From Cymbomonas tetramitiformis (taxonomy: Eukaryota; Chlorophyta; Pyramimonadophyceae; Pyramimonadales; Pyramimonadaceae): a stretch of DNA of 64,000 nt. Below are positions 41,743-51,552 of this stretch, piece after piece. The notes under the pieces are model-generated. The model did not search any database. It worked only from the letters and a program-made list of their open reading frames with translations, and was not told where the DNA came from. Both the position numbers and the translations under genes were made by a program. The DNA lies in the NCBI GenBank assembly GCA_001247695.2, contig LGRX02033400.1, positions 1 to 64,000 of the forward strand, in the 5' to 3' direction. Each line of letters begins with the position of its first letter. Position 1 is the stretch's first letter.

Positions 41743-44514
41743 ACAGTGCGTGCTCAGTTATAAGAATCTGCCATCTCGCGCGCTCGCTTGGATGCTTCCC
41801 GTTTCAGTTTCGCGGTGATCTTCCCAAGGGGTTGCCTTTTCAAGGCGCCAACCGGTTTTCTCGGGCGTCCCACTTGTGGGTGTCGGCCAATTATGTCGAG
41901 ATGTTTTTCAAGAGGCGCCTTAAACTTCCCTTTGAATAAGCCAACAACAATACTACATGCACACGTGACGCTCTCCGCGTAGATAGGGCACATACACCAG
42001 TGGTGCCCAAATTCGGTGACGTTATTAGCGTCCAATGGTCGTAAGATCACAAAAGACTTGTAGGTGTTCATGAACTGCTCGAAGGTGACAACCGTCGCAG
42101 GAGGGTGTTCAGGGTCGCGCATAAGGGCGAGGAACTTTACCACAAGGGGAGCAATCTCTTTCCTTTTATCCGCGATAGTGGAAGCACTCAACTTCTCGAA
42201 GGTCTTAAGGGAGGGAACGACATAGGAAGGACTGTCTGTAACCCCCAAGACGCCGGTCGTGCGCGTCATAAGCTCGAGCATGTTGTTGTCAATCATAAGA
42301 AGCGCCTCCCGCCAAATAGCTTGTGTAATAACTGGAGTCGTAGGTATTGGGTGTTGCCCGTCGTAGATCGTCTCCTCGTGCATGTATTTTAGCGCAGAAG
42401 GATGGAATACCTCGAGTTGGAGTTGCTTACGCATGGTCATCTCGTCTTTCACGTGTCTATTCACGCACTCGGGACTATTCTGCGTAGATTGGATCCCTTC
42501 TGGCATGAAGCCGAGAACCCACCCACCCCACTTGCCCCACCAAGTCTCCACGAACCAGTTGCAAATATACTCTTCCTCACGCTTGTATAGTTCGATGAAG
42601 AGCTTGAATGCACTATCACGAGCACCAACGATGGTGATGTTGTGTATATCCGTAACGCCCTGCTTGAAGCCGTTAACGTTATGAGCGTCGTTGAATAGCG
42701 CGGTCTTCTCGTTAAGCTTCATCATGCAATGCGACCAACATATCCCTTGCGTAATCTCTTCCGCGACAAGTGTACAGAGGTTCGTAGGTAACCTCAAGTG
42801 CTCTAGAACATGCGTGATGGTTTCCGGAAGCTTGGCGTTAGCGTTGAAGAAAGCGAGGGAGTGATCCAAAGTATGATAACGAGGTTGCCACACTTTCTGG
42901 AAACCAAGTTGCATAGCCGCGATCAAGCAAAAGTCCACTATTTGCGAAGCATAGGCGTCCTCGTGCGATTTGATGGCGAGCGCCCCGAGACGAAAACGCT
43001 TATCCAAGTAGGAAGACCCGTTGCATTCAAGGGGTAAGCCTTGCCAGTTCGTCTTGTACGTGTCGTCGCGTGAGCGGTGATCCTTTGCGAGAAGTACCTC
43101 GAGTTTCCCCCAAGTGGTGTAAATCACGCACCACCTTTTGCGTTTCTGCGCTGCGACATAATCCTTGACGAGTTCGGTGTAGTTCTTGTAAAGGGCACGC
43201 AAGTTAAACTTCCCTTTGTAAAACCTTTTCGAACGCGTACTCCACCCTTGGACGACAAGCATGTTCTCTAAGATATGCACGAAGTACTCAGCAGACTCGC
43301 AAGCAAGAATTGAGATGAAATGTGCTTGAAGGTTCCGTTCATAAACGGAAAAGTCTTCATTCCAACCCGCCAGCTTCCAAGTATTAAGCTCATCTTGGGT
43401 TGCTTGGGCTTCGAAAGGAATAGGAGGCAGGGTGTTCGCGGAATTCTCGGCGTAATGTTCCACGGTTTCGAAGCCGCTCGGTTGGAGTACTTGTCCTTCA
43501 AACATGCAAAGCGTCCCCGCCGTTTTGCGATCGGTCACGGGGATGGCCAACAAGTTGGAGGTCTGGCAAACCTCCATGAACTGACCGCATGTCTTTATGG
43601 TTCTAAGCTCCAATATTTGTTTGCGATTGTTGTTCACAAAGCTCTTTATGACCTTGTAATCAACGACGTCATCGTCTTCCATGGCTGTGGTGACTGCGGT
43701 ACTAAGCTTCTTAAAAATGGCTTTAGGCGGAAGCTTTTCCTTGATCGCCTCCTTACACTTGTCCTTTAAATCTTTCGACATACCCTTTCCTATGAAATTA
43801 GTATGGTCGTGTGTCCCACGGGTGTACATGTTGCATGGAATAGTAGGGCATAAGGTCGTTCCCTTGACAATTTTGTAGTAAACCTGACAACCGTGTGTAT
43901 GCTGTAAAGCACACCTGAAGTTTTGAGTCACGGAACCGTTTTTTTTCGACCTATAATCCTTGCCAGACTTGGTCACACCCTCGAGGCTCAAGGTTTCCAT
44001 CTTCTCTGTGCACTCTACATACGATACACCATTGAGGACGGTACTCCACACTAAGGGGACACGGGTACGTTTCGACTTTTCCATGTGTTTAACGAGGAAT
44101 TCCTCTTCATCCTCTTCATCCGAATGATATATATCTTCCACATTTTTTCCCGGGCTTGTGAACTCAAAGTCGTCGGCCTCAGCCATGTTACTTTCCTCTC
44201 GTTTGGCTACGCGACAACTGCTTTGTGTAACGTAGTGTAACGATGGCATGGATGCATGCACCGGTAATAGCCAGATGAGATAAAAAAAACTTAATCTAAA
44301 ATCAACATGAAAAATGGGTTAATCTAAAATCAGAGAGAAATAATCTAAATTAAATTGCCTACCAGAATAATGTCTTATAAGAATATCGGACCGGAATTCT
44401 TAGACGAGTGTTATGTGCTTATATATGGGCGTGATGTGTTAAGTATGGAAATTTGCTAAGAATATTCGGTCCAACCCCGATTTTCCGACATTCTTATATA
44501 TGAGCACGCACTGT
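41743..44514 (-). mobile_element. Mutator-like (MULE) transposon, 2.77 kb
   Basis: Inverted termini ACAGTGCGTGCTCA followed by (g)ttataagaat at both ends (41743 and 44514). It carries one intact transposase frame. It splits a Gag-family fragment whose two halves continue on either side (41340-41742 and 44515-44880), which fixes the borders. I could not find a clean 9-11 bp target duplication. Confidence 0.75.
41754..44261 (-). CDS. Mutator-like transposase, 835 aa
   Basis: Intact frame; MAEADDFEF at about 44187 is an alternative start. Acidic N-terminus (HSDEEDEEEF), then a FLYWCH/WRKY-like zinc finger near residues 115-160 (FRCALQHTHGC, then TRGTHDHTN). The central region has the MULE core order: CNGSSYLDKRFRLGALAIKS, then YHTLDHSLAFFNA, CWSHCMMKLNE, and the closing W..GF..G...T.N..E..N motif (WVLGFMPEGIQSTQNSPECVN). 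A SWIM-like Cys-rich finger lies near 760-785 (HHWCMCPIY..CACSI), and the tail has an AT-hook-like GRPRKPVG. It should cut and paste DNA flanked by the element's TIRs. The final codons, including the TGA stop, lie inside the terminal inverted repeat. No frameshift or stop is seen, so it may be active. Confidence 0.75.
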   Translation of the reverse strand: MHASMPSLHYVTQSSCRVAKREESNMAEADDFEFTSPGKNVEDIYHSDEEDEEEFLVKHMEKSKRTRVPLVWSTVLNGVSYVECTEKMETLSLEGVTKSGKDYRSKKNGSVTQNFRCALQHTHGCQVYYKIVKGTTLCPTIPCNMYTRGTHDHTNFIGKGMSKDLKDKCKEAIKEKLPPKAIFKKLSTAVTTAMEDDDVVDYKVIKSFVNNNRKQILELRTIKTCGQFMEVCQTSNLLAIPVTDRKTAGTLCMFEGQVLQPSGFETVEHYAENSANTLPPIPFEAQATQDELNTWKLAGWNEDFSVYERNLQAHFISILACESAEYFVHILENMLVVQGWSTRSKRFYKGKFNLRALYKNYTELVKDYVAAQKRKRWCVIYTTWGKLEVLLAKDHRSRDDTYKTNWQGLPLECNGSSYLDKRFRLGALAIKSHEDAYASQIVDFCLIAAMQLGFQKVWQPRYHTLDHSLAFFNANAKLPETITHVLEHLRLPTNLCTLVAEEITQGICWSHCMMKLNEKTALFNDAHNVNGFKQGVTDIHNITIVGARDSAFKLFIELYKREEEYICNWFVETWWGKWGGWVLGFMPEGIQSTQNSPECVNRHVKDEMTMRKQLQLEVFHPSALKYMHEETIYDGQHPIPTTPVITQAIWREALLMIDNNMLELMTRTTGVLGVTDSPSYVVPSLKTFEKLSASTIADKRKEIAPLVVKFLALMRDPEHPPATVVTFEQFMNTYKSFVILRPLDANNVTEFGHHWCMCPIYAESVTCACSIVVGLFKGKFKAPLEKHLDIIGRHPQVGRPRKPVGALKRQPLGKITAKLKREASKRAREMADSYN

Positions 44515-44947
44515 AATGAGCTGAAACAGCCGGAGCCCGCGGCTTTAGAGTGAAGCTGCCATCAGCGAGGTCCTCGTAGTCGTCGGTGTCGTAACCCGTG
44601 AGGTCAACCGGCGCGATGGCGGCGTGGTTGACAGTCTGAACGAACCCAGGGAACTCACCGTCCGTCGTGGCAGTCACCCGCGCCGATTGAAGCGGCACGG
44701 GCTTCACATCCTCCACCTGCGAGACAGGCATAGCAGGGGCCGGCACGGCGGATGCCGATGCCGCCGCACCACCTGCCGGAACCTGCTCCTCCGGCATGAT
44801 CCCCGCTGCCGCGGGGCCACACACCAGAGCCGACGCATGCGGCCCGGGGACTCCCTGTGGTGGGAACGATGTGTGAGTATAGTGTGCTGGAATTGTCACA
44901 CCGCTTACTTTTGTGACTCTTCCCGTAGTAGTGTTTATGACTGTCAC
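44515..44947 (-). pseudogene. Gag-family fragment, middle part
   Basis: Encodes VPAGGAAASASAVPAPAMPV and DLTGYDTDDYEDLADGSF almost exactly as the Gag at 16930-17965, and before them YTHTSFPP in the same frame, showing the uninterrupted ancestral frame. Upstream of YTHTSF the similarity ends, so this copy is 5'-truncated. It lies between the MULE and the TTAA-flanked MITE. Confidence 0.7.
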
Positions 44948-44986
44948 CCGAACCAGAACCCTACCTGTTTATGCCCATATAACGGG

Positions 44987-45541
44987 TTAACCCCTCTTCC
45001 GGTAAGTTGATGTTGCCATTATGGTGTTGCCCGCCTTTTTTTGAATATCTCTCGTGTCCGTGGTCCAATTCGAACTTTAAAGATACCGCCGGAAACGTCT
45101 CGGCGAGGCGCATCGCGCTGCACCGTGCATGATATATTGTTGTAAACATGCACAAAGCGTTTCGGTGTCAAGTTACAAATTGCGATTGTTACATATGCTC
45201 AACATATTCCCAACTATAAACCCTAATATTGACCCTAATGTCGGCTCCATAAACCCTATAAAGTTTATATTCTAGGTCCACGGTCAAAACGAGGGTTGTT
45301 ACATCCTTAGGGCTTGTATAGCTTAAATGAAACTAACTTGTATGTGTCGGTTTTCATTTAACTTTTATGCAAAATGTTGCTTCTTCACAATTTCCATACA
45401 CATGTTTGAATGCGCCTTGATGCGACGTTTTCAGATCTGTTTTCAAAATTGTGATCGGAGGTCAAATGCCTTAACAAATCAAAATTAAGTACAGGATTTT
45501 CGATGCTTCGTTTTCGAAGCACATACCGGAAGAGGGGTTAA
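44987..45541. mobile_element. piggyBac-type MITE at TTAA, 555 bp with duplications
   Basis: TTAA at both ends (44987-44990 and 45538-45541) directly outside 14-bp inverted repeats CCCCTCTTCCGGTA / TACCGGAAGAGGGG. TTAA duplication plus a C-rich terminus is characteristic of piggyBac-superfamily insertions. No coding capacity. Confidence 0.85.
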
Positions 45542-46035
45542 CTTGTCAACTTGATTACATTCTGAGAAAACTATCACTGAGTGAATATATCCCGGGTCTT
45601 AGGGGTATATCCAACACGTTTGCGGTCCCACGCACTCTTCATTTTTGACACTGCGAGTTTTAGCCATGTCTTGGCACTGGCCAGGATTTTTCAAAATTTG
45701 ATTAAAAATTTGGGTGCGCTTTTGGCCTGCAAAAAATATCAAAATTTGATCAAAATTTGGGTGCGTTCTTCAAAATAAGTCAAAATTTGATTAGAAGATG
45801 TAAAAAAATAGATAAAAAATATGGGCGGGATTGGTGAAAAATCTGGGGGGGATATCGAATATGTCCGCTCCGCGATCGGATGGCTGTCATTCCCATACTT
45901 TACACGTCTACGTGAGACGTGACACAGACGGATACCGCATTACCGCCGCAATTCAAGTTCTGATCTTCTCAAGTATCTTCAAGGCAGTCAAATTGTGAAA
46001 GTGAGGCCATCCGTTGAGAGTTCTCAACATTCGGA
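45542..46035. other. No supported gene
   Basis: AT-rich with repeats of aaaatttgatt and aatttgggtgcg (45700-45800). Possible promoter region of the small frame that follows. Confidence 0.4.
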
Positions 46036-46320
46036 ATGCCTGTCCTATCTCTCGTAGCAGCTTATTCTGATTCTTCCGGAGAGGATTCCGATGGTGAAAC
46101 AGGCTTGCGCCCTGTCCACCTGCATGTCGCTGACGGGGAGGGCTCCGATCGTCCGAGCGATAGCGATATCGACGACTCTCTTCGTCGCCCGAGGTCTCGG
46201 CTAGAGCTAGCTTACGCCAGGAACAAGTCGTTGCCTCTTGTTAACGCTTTCGACAAGTTCAAAAGAAAGCGTTCCGAGGACTCCACCAGTGGCCCCGCCA
46301 AGCTGAACAAATTAGTATGA
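46036..46320 (+). CDS. Small acidic/basic protein, 94 aa
   Basis: ATG at 46036, TGA at 46318. The first half is Ser/Asp/Glu-rich (SDSSGEDSDGE, SDRPSDSDIDDSL); the second half is basic with FKRKRSED. Such a profile suits a nuclear or DNA-associated adaptor, but the family is unknown. It could be the N-terminal exon of a transposase, since Ser/Asp-rich starts of this type occur in several. Confidence 0.4.
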   Translation: MPVLSLVAAYSDSSGEDSDGETGLRPVHLHVADGEGSDRPSDSDIDDSLRRPRSRLELAYARNKSLPLVNAFDKFKRKRSEDSTSGPAKLNKLV

Positions 46321-47285
46321 AATAGGTTCTTAGGCCAATTTGGGTGATTGTAAAAGACCGAGGGGCCTAGGGCAAGCGTCTCCGCGTCTCAGCGAACCGG
46401 TTTGGGCGTGTATGGGGCCCGCGAGATCGGCTAATTATTGAAAAAAAATTAGGAAAAATTTAGGGGCCTTTTCAAAAAGGGAGGAAAATTTTAGGTGACT
46501 TTAGGAAAAATTTCAAAAGAAAATTTGGGTCAATTAAAAAAAAATGTGGGCCAGAGCCAAGCCATGTCTGGCTAAACAACGACGCTTGAGATGGAGTGAG
46601 GGGCTCCACTAGAGGCGCGGCGGAGCGGTATGGCCTAGCTGATGTCTGGTTGATTGGATTTACGGGAAGCTTGTGCACGAGGCGGACTTCATTTTCCTCG
46701 CTACGCGTTGGTTGACGTTGGAAATTTTGGTCGGATCCGACACCACTTTCCTTGGCCGCGTCACTCTGCATCCACATGCACGTGGGGAGATTTTTACGCC
46801 ACAGCTTTCCCTTGCTTTCCTCGACAACCGCATTACGACTTTTGGCTGCCGCTCCTTCCGCACCTCGTCCCATTTTCCCTCACTTCGTCTCTACAGTCTC
46901 TTTTTTCATGGTTGCGACTAGATTGACTTCGAGTATGGCGTCACGCCGACGTTCTCTAGCGACGATTTTCGACTCTGCTGCCGCACGTAATTCCGTCACG
47001 CCGGCTACACCGGCACCTAACACACTATTCGATGAAAATGGTATTCTCATGTGAAAATGATATTGCCTTATTTACCTCATGATAGGATTAAAAAGCCGCA
47101 TTTTAACAGTCAAGAACATGCAAGTGCAGGTTGTGCATTAGATTTAATGGTTTTTATGGTACAAATTTGAGGTCAAATGCACTTTTTCGAAATCTAGGAG
47201 GAGTGAAAACACAAAGAACTTTTGACTCAGAATCTATATACACGTTATACACATATTATTTACATGTTTTTTTTTTCGTCTTGCT
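46321..47285. other. No supported gene
   Basis: Contains AAATTT-rich stretches (46440-46540) and open frames on both strands between 46.5 and 47.05 kb, none with recognisable character. Confidence 0.4.
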
Positions 47286-49069
47286 TTACGCGTCCACTTC
47301 AGGTGCTACCGCTACCGCTACGCAATTATCAAAAGCTTCGTCTTCATCGGAATCATCCGATTCATTCAAGTCACGTAGGTCCTTGCGCGTGCGTTTGGAT
47401 TGTTGTGCAAGCAAAGCGACGACTATCTGCGCGTATTGCTCGTTCGGTATACTCCGTTCGGGGTCATTCGCATCCACATTCCATGCCAGCACTATTTCAT
47501 TCTTATCGAAAGTCTCGGTAGACGCGGGTCGGTGCCCCGGTGGCGCTGCGAAAGCTCCTGGGTGACTCGCAAGCTGCTTGCCGAGGTGCTTCTTCTTGGT
47601 GTCGGTGTGCTTTTTGGGTTGGAAATAGCGATATAGCAGCTGTTGAGTTGACGGATAGCGCGCCTCCACCTTCACCAAGTACAACGGATCCGACCATTCG
47701 CTTCGCTTCAGTTGTACGCGGAACGCGAACTTGTCGTTTTCAGATTCCACCGCGAGAGCCACTGCAAAGCTGCCGACTGTCATCTGGCCGTAGGTGACCT
47801 CCCACTGGGCGTTGTCCACGTACTGCTCTGCTCGCTTTTGGGCTCGACCTTGGTGTTTCCGTTTACCGTTGTACACTTCTATCGGCGCTCGATCAATTCG
47901 GCGTTGGATGCGCACCGGTATAGCGGGGACGGCGGCAGCCCCGGCAGCTTCTATCGCCAACGCGGGCGCCTCTATCAGTCGAACCAAGGTGGCATTGCGC
48001 TCGATGGCGATTTTCTCGGGATGCTGGAAGGGTATCGCGGGCGCTTGACATTCTCCACCAGCAGTTAGGTGGCGCTGTTTCTCGATGACATCCTCGCGCC
48101 AAAACTTTTCGTGCACCTCCGTGAGCTTTGTGCCCAAAATGTCCTTCAACGCCTGTAAGGTATGCTCAAGCTTTTCGATGCCTTCTTCGGTAAAAGGAAT
48201 CGGCTTGATGTATCCAGGCCCCGTGACGGGGGGTGTAGAAACAAGCTTTGGCAATGGAGTCTCGGGTAACCATTTGGGTGAAATGGAATACTGTTTGTAC
48301 TGCATGCCCACTTCGCCGTGCTCGTTCTTCTTAAACTTGAAAGCCTGCTGTGCCAAAATATTGTGGCAATCGAAGACGTGACCATCAAACCAAGAGCTGA
48401 AGTCGAAGATCTTCTCGGTGTGCTCGCATATTACACCATCCGTAAAGCATTCTTGTGCGACCTCTATCATCTCGTCGAGCGTCCAAGCTTGCTTGCGTCG
48501 TAGACGCACGGAGAAGCGTGAAAACATCTGGTCAATGTTCTCGTGCGTATGTCCCACCAACAGAAAGTTGAGTTTCACCTTGCGAAAGACGTCCGTGTGC
48601 ACCAGCCAAGCTGCGTATGCCAACATCAACTTGCTCTTGTTGGTGCTCACATTGTCAAGCTGTACATACAATACTTCCGGCATCGGGTATGAATTTTCCC
48701 CGTCCCCGTTGCGTCGATGCTCTTGAATGCGGAGGATATCCCGGTGCAAAACGTTGACAAGGAAGTTCGCATCGTCCTTGAAGTTGGCGTAGTTGAAATC
48801 CATGAAGCGGCCCACGTTCTCGATCATGCTCCCCATGTTGTGCACGTCAAGGAAGTCCTTAGAGTCCAGATGTTTAGGGATACGTCGAAAGTGTGGCAGT
48901 CGGGTGGTCCACTGCGTCATGCCATCGATGATCACCGAGGCATACTTATGCCAAGTTTTGTTCATGGTAATGCTCTTGGTCATATTCGCTTTACGACCAT
49001 GTTTGTAGTACTTCTGGCGCTCCGCTCGTGCGATTGCCAGATGTTTGTTGAGAGGCCCGTTGTATTGCG
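47286..49069 (-). CDS. DUF7869-type transposase, terminal exon
   Basis: Exon 2 of a spliced gene; it begins after TTGCACAG at 49070. Motifs: VIIDGMTQWTTRLPHF, LYVQLDNVSTNKSKLM, VHTDVFRKVKLNFLLVGHTHENIDQMFSRFSVRLRR. The LDN and (L/P)VGHTHEDIDQxFS signatures define the DUF7869 domain found in many plant, oomycete and animal transposon proteins; the conserved Asp residues (DGM, LDN, HENID) look like an RNase H-fold catalytic set. The C-terminal third is less conserved, ending with an acidic NESDDSDEDEAFD stretch. The reading frame is intact. Probably the transposase of a DNA transposon whose ends I could not find. Confidence 0.65.
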
Positions 49070-49152
49070 CTGTGCAAGATACACAAATTCGGGTCAGTGA
49101 ACAAATTACATAAGCATATAAACACATCACAAAGCTATTCATGAATATTCAC
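49070..49152 (-). other. Spliceosomal intron, 83 nt
   Basis: Donor CAAAAAG|GTGAAT at 49152, acceptor TTGCACAG|CGCAAT at 49070. Removing it joins ..KSQK to AQYNGPL in frame (phase 1), which fits the family where a Cys-rich stretch is followed by this segment. Confidence 0.8.
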
Positions 49153-49591
49153 CTTTTTGAGATTTGGTTAAGCCTTCCTTCAATAACTTGAAGGACGCGC
49201 AAGCATCGCACTGAGAAAATCGGTTCACCGATGGAATCTTGAGCCACTTCCTGCAATCTTCGTCAAATATTTTGTAGAAGTAACTGAGAGAGCATTTTTT
49301 CCTCTCCTCATTCTCTTGCAAGCCCTCGTTGTACTCGTCCCACAGCTCTTCGATGGTCAATCCATCCGAAAGATGAATCGGTTCTTTGTCAGGTTGGTGT
49401 TGTCCGTATTCGTCGGCGTATTTCTTGAGCCATGCAACGACCGACTCGCGTTTCAGGGAAATCTTGCGGTTGTCCTCCTCGTACGTCAATCCATGAACAA
49501 ACGTGTGTCGGCCCTCGAGCACGCGTGTCCGACAGTCGTGAAGATACCCGTAGCTGATGCCGTAAGCCATATAGTAGAACTTAAAGCACAC
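49153..49591 (-). CDS. DUF7869-type transposase, internal exon
   Basis: Begins after an acceptor TTTTGTAACAG|GTGTGC at 49592, so earlier exons exist upstream. It encodes VCFKFYYMAYGISYGYLHD, a region with SVVAWLKKYADEYGQHQPD, then KKCSLSYFYKIFDEDCRKWL and RFSQCDACASFKLLK. The CxxC and preceding F-x-x-Y..W pattern match the segment before the core in DUF7869 proteins. The 5' exons should lie at higher coordinates, where the 3.2-kb TIR element now sits. Confidence 0.6.
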
Positions 49592-49730
49592 CTGTTACAA
49601 AACAAAAGACACCGTCACTCAAAAATTATTAACAAATTATCCAAGGAAACGCATAAGGGTTTTTATAGGTTGGCTGGATATAAGACGCTTGGGAGACACC
49701 CCCAGCATTGCACGTCTGCAGGCGGGACGG

Positions 49731-50100
49731 GGGATTAGTATCGGTCCACTCCGTCCGTCCGTCCGTCCGTCCGTCCGTCGCCCGTCCACTGTGGACGGAC
49801 GGACGGACGGACGGACAGTGGACCAAACATTCTTAACATTCTAAGGTTTCGCAAAATAGGGCTCCCATACTTAAGCCCATACTTAAGGAGGGTAACGCGT
49901 CGGCCCGCGTCGACGCCTGCGTTTTCCCATACTTAAGAAAAATTAATTTTTTCTTCGTACTTAAGGAATGTACACTGACTCCCCCCTCCCCCCCTAACCA
50001 GGGACTCAGGGGGTATAACCCAGTCGTCTGCGAGTGTCAAACGTGCGTCAGAGAGACGAACCCAACGACAGAGGTTGACAATCGTATACGATTGTCACAC
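49731..50100 (+). repeat. Left long terminal inverted repeat
   Basis: Outer part: about 8 GTCC/GGAC repeats around cactgtggac; middle: three ccatacttaag motifs; inner end: palindrome with TTGACAATCGTA half-site. Confidence 0.85.
50075..50098. promoter_or_regulatory. Palindrome P1 (inner end of left TIR)
   Basis: Half-site TGACAATCGTA and its inverted copy with no spacer. Lies 240 bp upstream of the first gene of the element. Confidence 0.6.
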
Positions 50101-50125
50101 GTGAGTCTGGTTGTCGGACCTAGTG

Positions 50126-50163
50126 CACCTGCTTGACAATCGTATACGATTGTCAAGCAGGTG
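50126..50163. promoter_or_regulatory. Palindrome P2, 38-bp perfect
   Basis: The half-site CACCTGCTTGACAATCGTA (19 bp) is followed directly by its exact reverse complement. It is an outward-extended version of P1 and is followed by a similar tail (gtgagtct), so P1 and P2 are a local duplication. Upstream of the first gene. Confidence 0.65.
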
Positions 50164-50336
50164 AGTCTTGGTGTCAGGTGTGCTGCACATAGACATAATT
50201 ATCGGGGCGTCCAAGGTTCAGGGTTTTAGTATATATGTTGTTATATATGTTGGAGGAGTTGTAACCGGAGGTCATTTGCTCACACCTGCGTTCGTCACAT
50301 AGAACCACAACCCGCCCCTTAGACTACCTCACCATT

Positions 50337-50837
50337 ATGCCCAGTATTGGAATATTGCAGTATTGGATATGGCCTTTCGATACTTTTACGTTTCGCGACT
50401 GCCAGTTACAACAAGCCCAATGGGTTCCTGAAGACCGTTTAATTCTCCGCTTGTGGCGGCGAGCGCGGCAACAAGCTGAAGAAGACTGGGAGGACTTCGG
50501 GCAACATGCAGTTAATCTCAGGACCTATCACCGGTGGAGTTTTTGGCCGATGTACGTCCACGGCCGTAGATCCAGCGAAAGGTTCGGTGTGAGGCATCTC
50601 GTGTACTGGTATGAGGGCGGGTGGATCTACCACCGATACTCAGATTTGGAGTGGCGGGGTTGGCGAAATAGACACCGCTACAGCGAAACTACGCACGGTG
50701 CCCTGACAGAGCTGGAAAGCGATCTGCTGCAGGAAGATGAAAGGAGCTGCGCAGTTTGCGGGCGTATGTTCAGAATCTGCACCGTAACGCGCATAATTGA
50801 TGCTAGCGCGTGCAATGAGGAGACGTATGCTTGGTAG
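50337..50837 (+). CDS. TIR-element gene 1, Trp-rich CxxC protein, 166 aa
   Basis: ATG 50337 in the context CACCATTATGC. The protein is rich in Trp, Tyr and Arg: VPEDRLILRLWRRARQQAEE, YHRWSFWPMYVHGRR, LVYWYEGGWIYHRYS. It ends with a Cys motif CAVCGRMFRICT. No domain is recognised. Spacing to the next gene is about 230 bp, containing palindrome P3. A DNA-binding or capsid-like role would be speculation. Confidence 0.5.
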   Translation: MPSIGILQYWIWPFDTFTFRDCQLQQAQWVPEDRLILRLWRRARQQAEEDWEDFGQHAVNLRTYHRWSFWPMYVHGRRSSERFGVRHLVYWYEGGWIYHRYSDLEWRGWRNRHRYSETTHGALTELESDLLQEDERSCAVCGRMFRICTVTRIIDASACNEETYAW

Positions 50838-50944
50838 CTAACACTAATGCCACGTGACTGTACACAAATAAACCGTATATGTAAGTGTGAAAAACAATAT
50901 GTTTCATCACGCCGTGCATACGAAAACTACCCTCCAGACACTTC

Positions 50945-50966
50945 TGACAATCGTACACGATTGTCA
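50945..50966. promoter_or_regulatory. Palindrome P3, between genes 1 and 2
   Basis: TGACAATCGTA / CACGATTGTCA: one mismatch in the centre relative to P1. It lies about 100 bp upstream of the gene 2 ATG. Confidence 0.6.
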
Positions 50967-51031
50967 ACACCGTGTTGGAAGGAAGTCCCGCGAAGTTTAT
51001 TGTTATATAACTAATGTTACATGTCTTTTAT

Positions 51032-51045
51032 TCATTTATTTTCGC
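51032..51045 (+). promoter_or_regulatory. TCATTTATTTTCGC motif before gene 2
   Basis: A 14-bp sequence repeated exactly upstream of gene 3. Here it ends 24 bp before the ATG. It may be a core promoter or initiator element; here, but not before gene 3, it is followed by AG and could double as a splice acceptor. Confidence 0.45.
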
Positions 51046-51069
51046 AGTAACAACCTAGCCTCCTACAAT

Positions 51070-51465
51070 ATGAATACTCCTCGGTTCATGGAAGACGCAC
51101 TTGTTGAACTTGAACGTATGTATATCGAATACGAAAAATGCTGTGTGTGCCATTCCTGGAATTTGTTTTTATATCGCGAGGAAGTGTTCGTCGATCCTGC
51201 GCTGTTTCCTACACATGACCCCTCTAAGGCTAAATGGAGGTTTATCCGCGAGACTCGGGAAACATGGTATTTTCAACTGTTGGATGCGCATCGGTATCCT
51301 GCCACTACTGCGCAATATACGTACACTCCAACGCAAGCCAACCCTGGCGCACTTACCCCAAAAACAATGGCGGTTCCCACAGATTTCATTCCGGAGTTGA
51401 TTGACCAGGGCACAGGCTGTAATCCGGAACCTGATGCCGACGGAAAGTGGTGCAATTGCCGTTAG
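51070..51465 (+). CDS. TIR-element gene 2, CxxC protein, 131 aa
   Basis: Start chosen at ATG 51070 (MNTPRFMEDAL), downstream of the shared TCATTTATTTTCGC motif; a longer frame from about 50887 would run through palindrome P3 and is less likely. Motif CCVCHSWNLFLYREEVFVDP, then KAKWRFIRETRETWYFQLL; C-terminus CNPEPDADGKWCNCR. The pattern CxxC, Tyr, Glu, then W-(R/Y)-(F/Y)-(I/V)-R-x-TR-x3-F recurs in gene 3, so the two appear to be diverged paralogues. Function unknown. Confidence 0.55.
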   Translation: MNTPRFMEDALVELERMYIEYEKCCVCHSWNLFLYREEVFVDPALFPTHDPSKAKWRFIRETRETWYFQLLDAHRYPATTAQYTYTPTQANPGALTPKTMAVPTDFIPELIDQGTGCNPEPDADGKWCNCR

Positions 51466-51518
51466 GAAAAAAACCTTTGCTCCCATGCCTACTTAAGACG
51501 TGTTGTAGCGAGTTTTAA

Positions 51519-51532
51519 TCATTTATTTTCGC
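51519..51532 (+). promoter_or_regulatory. TCATTTATTTTCGC motif before gene 3
   Basis: Exact second copy of the 14-bp motif, ending 20 bp before the ATG of gene 3. Confidence 0.45.
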
Positions 51533-51552
51533 GTTCAAGAACTTCCTGAGAA

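Noticed and set aside
41743..44514. 9-11 bp target duplication for the MULE
   Set aside because: Sequences next to the two termini do not match; short shared words (atgagc) are offset by about 20 bp and not convincing.
49741..50100. LTR of a retroelement
   Set aside because: The matching copy at 52545-52910 is inverted, not direct, so these are terminal inverted repeats.
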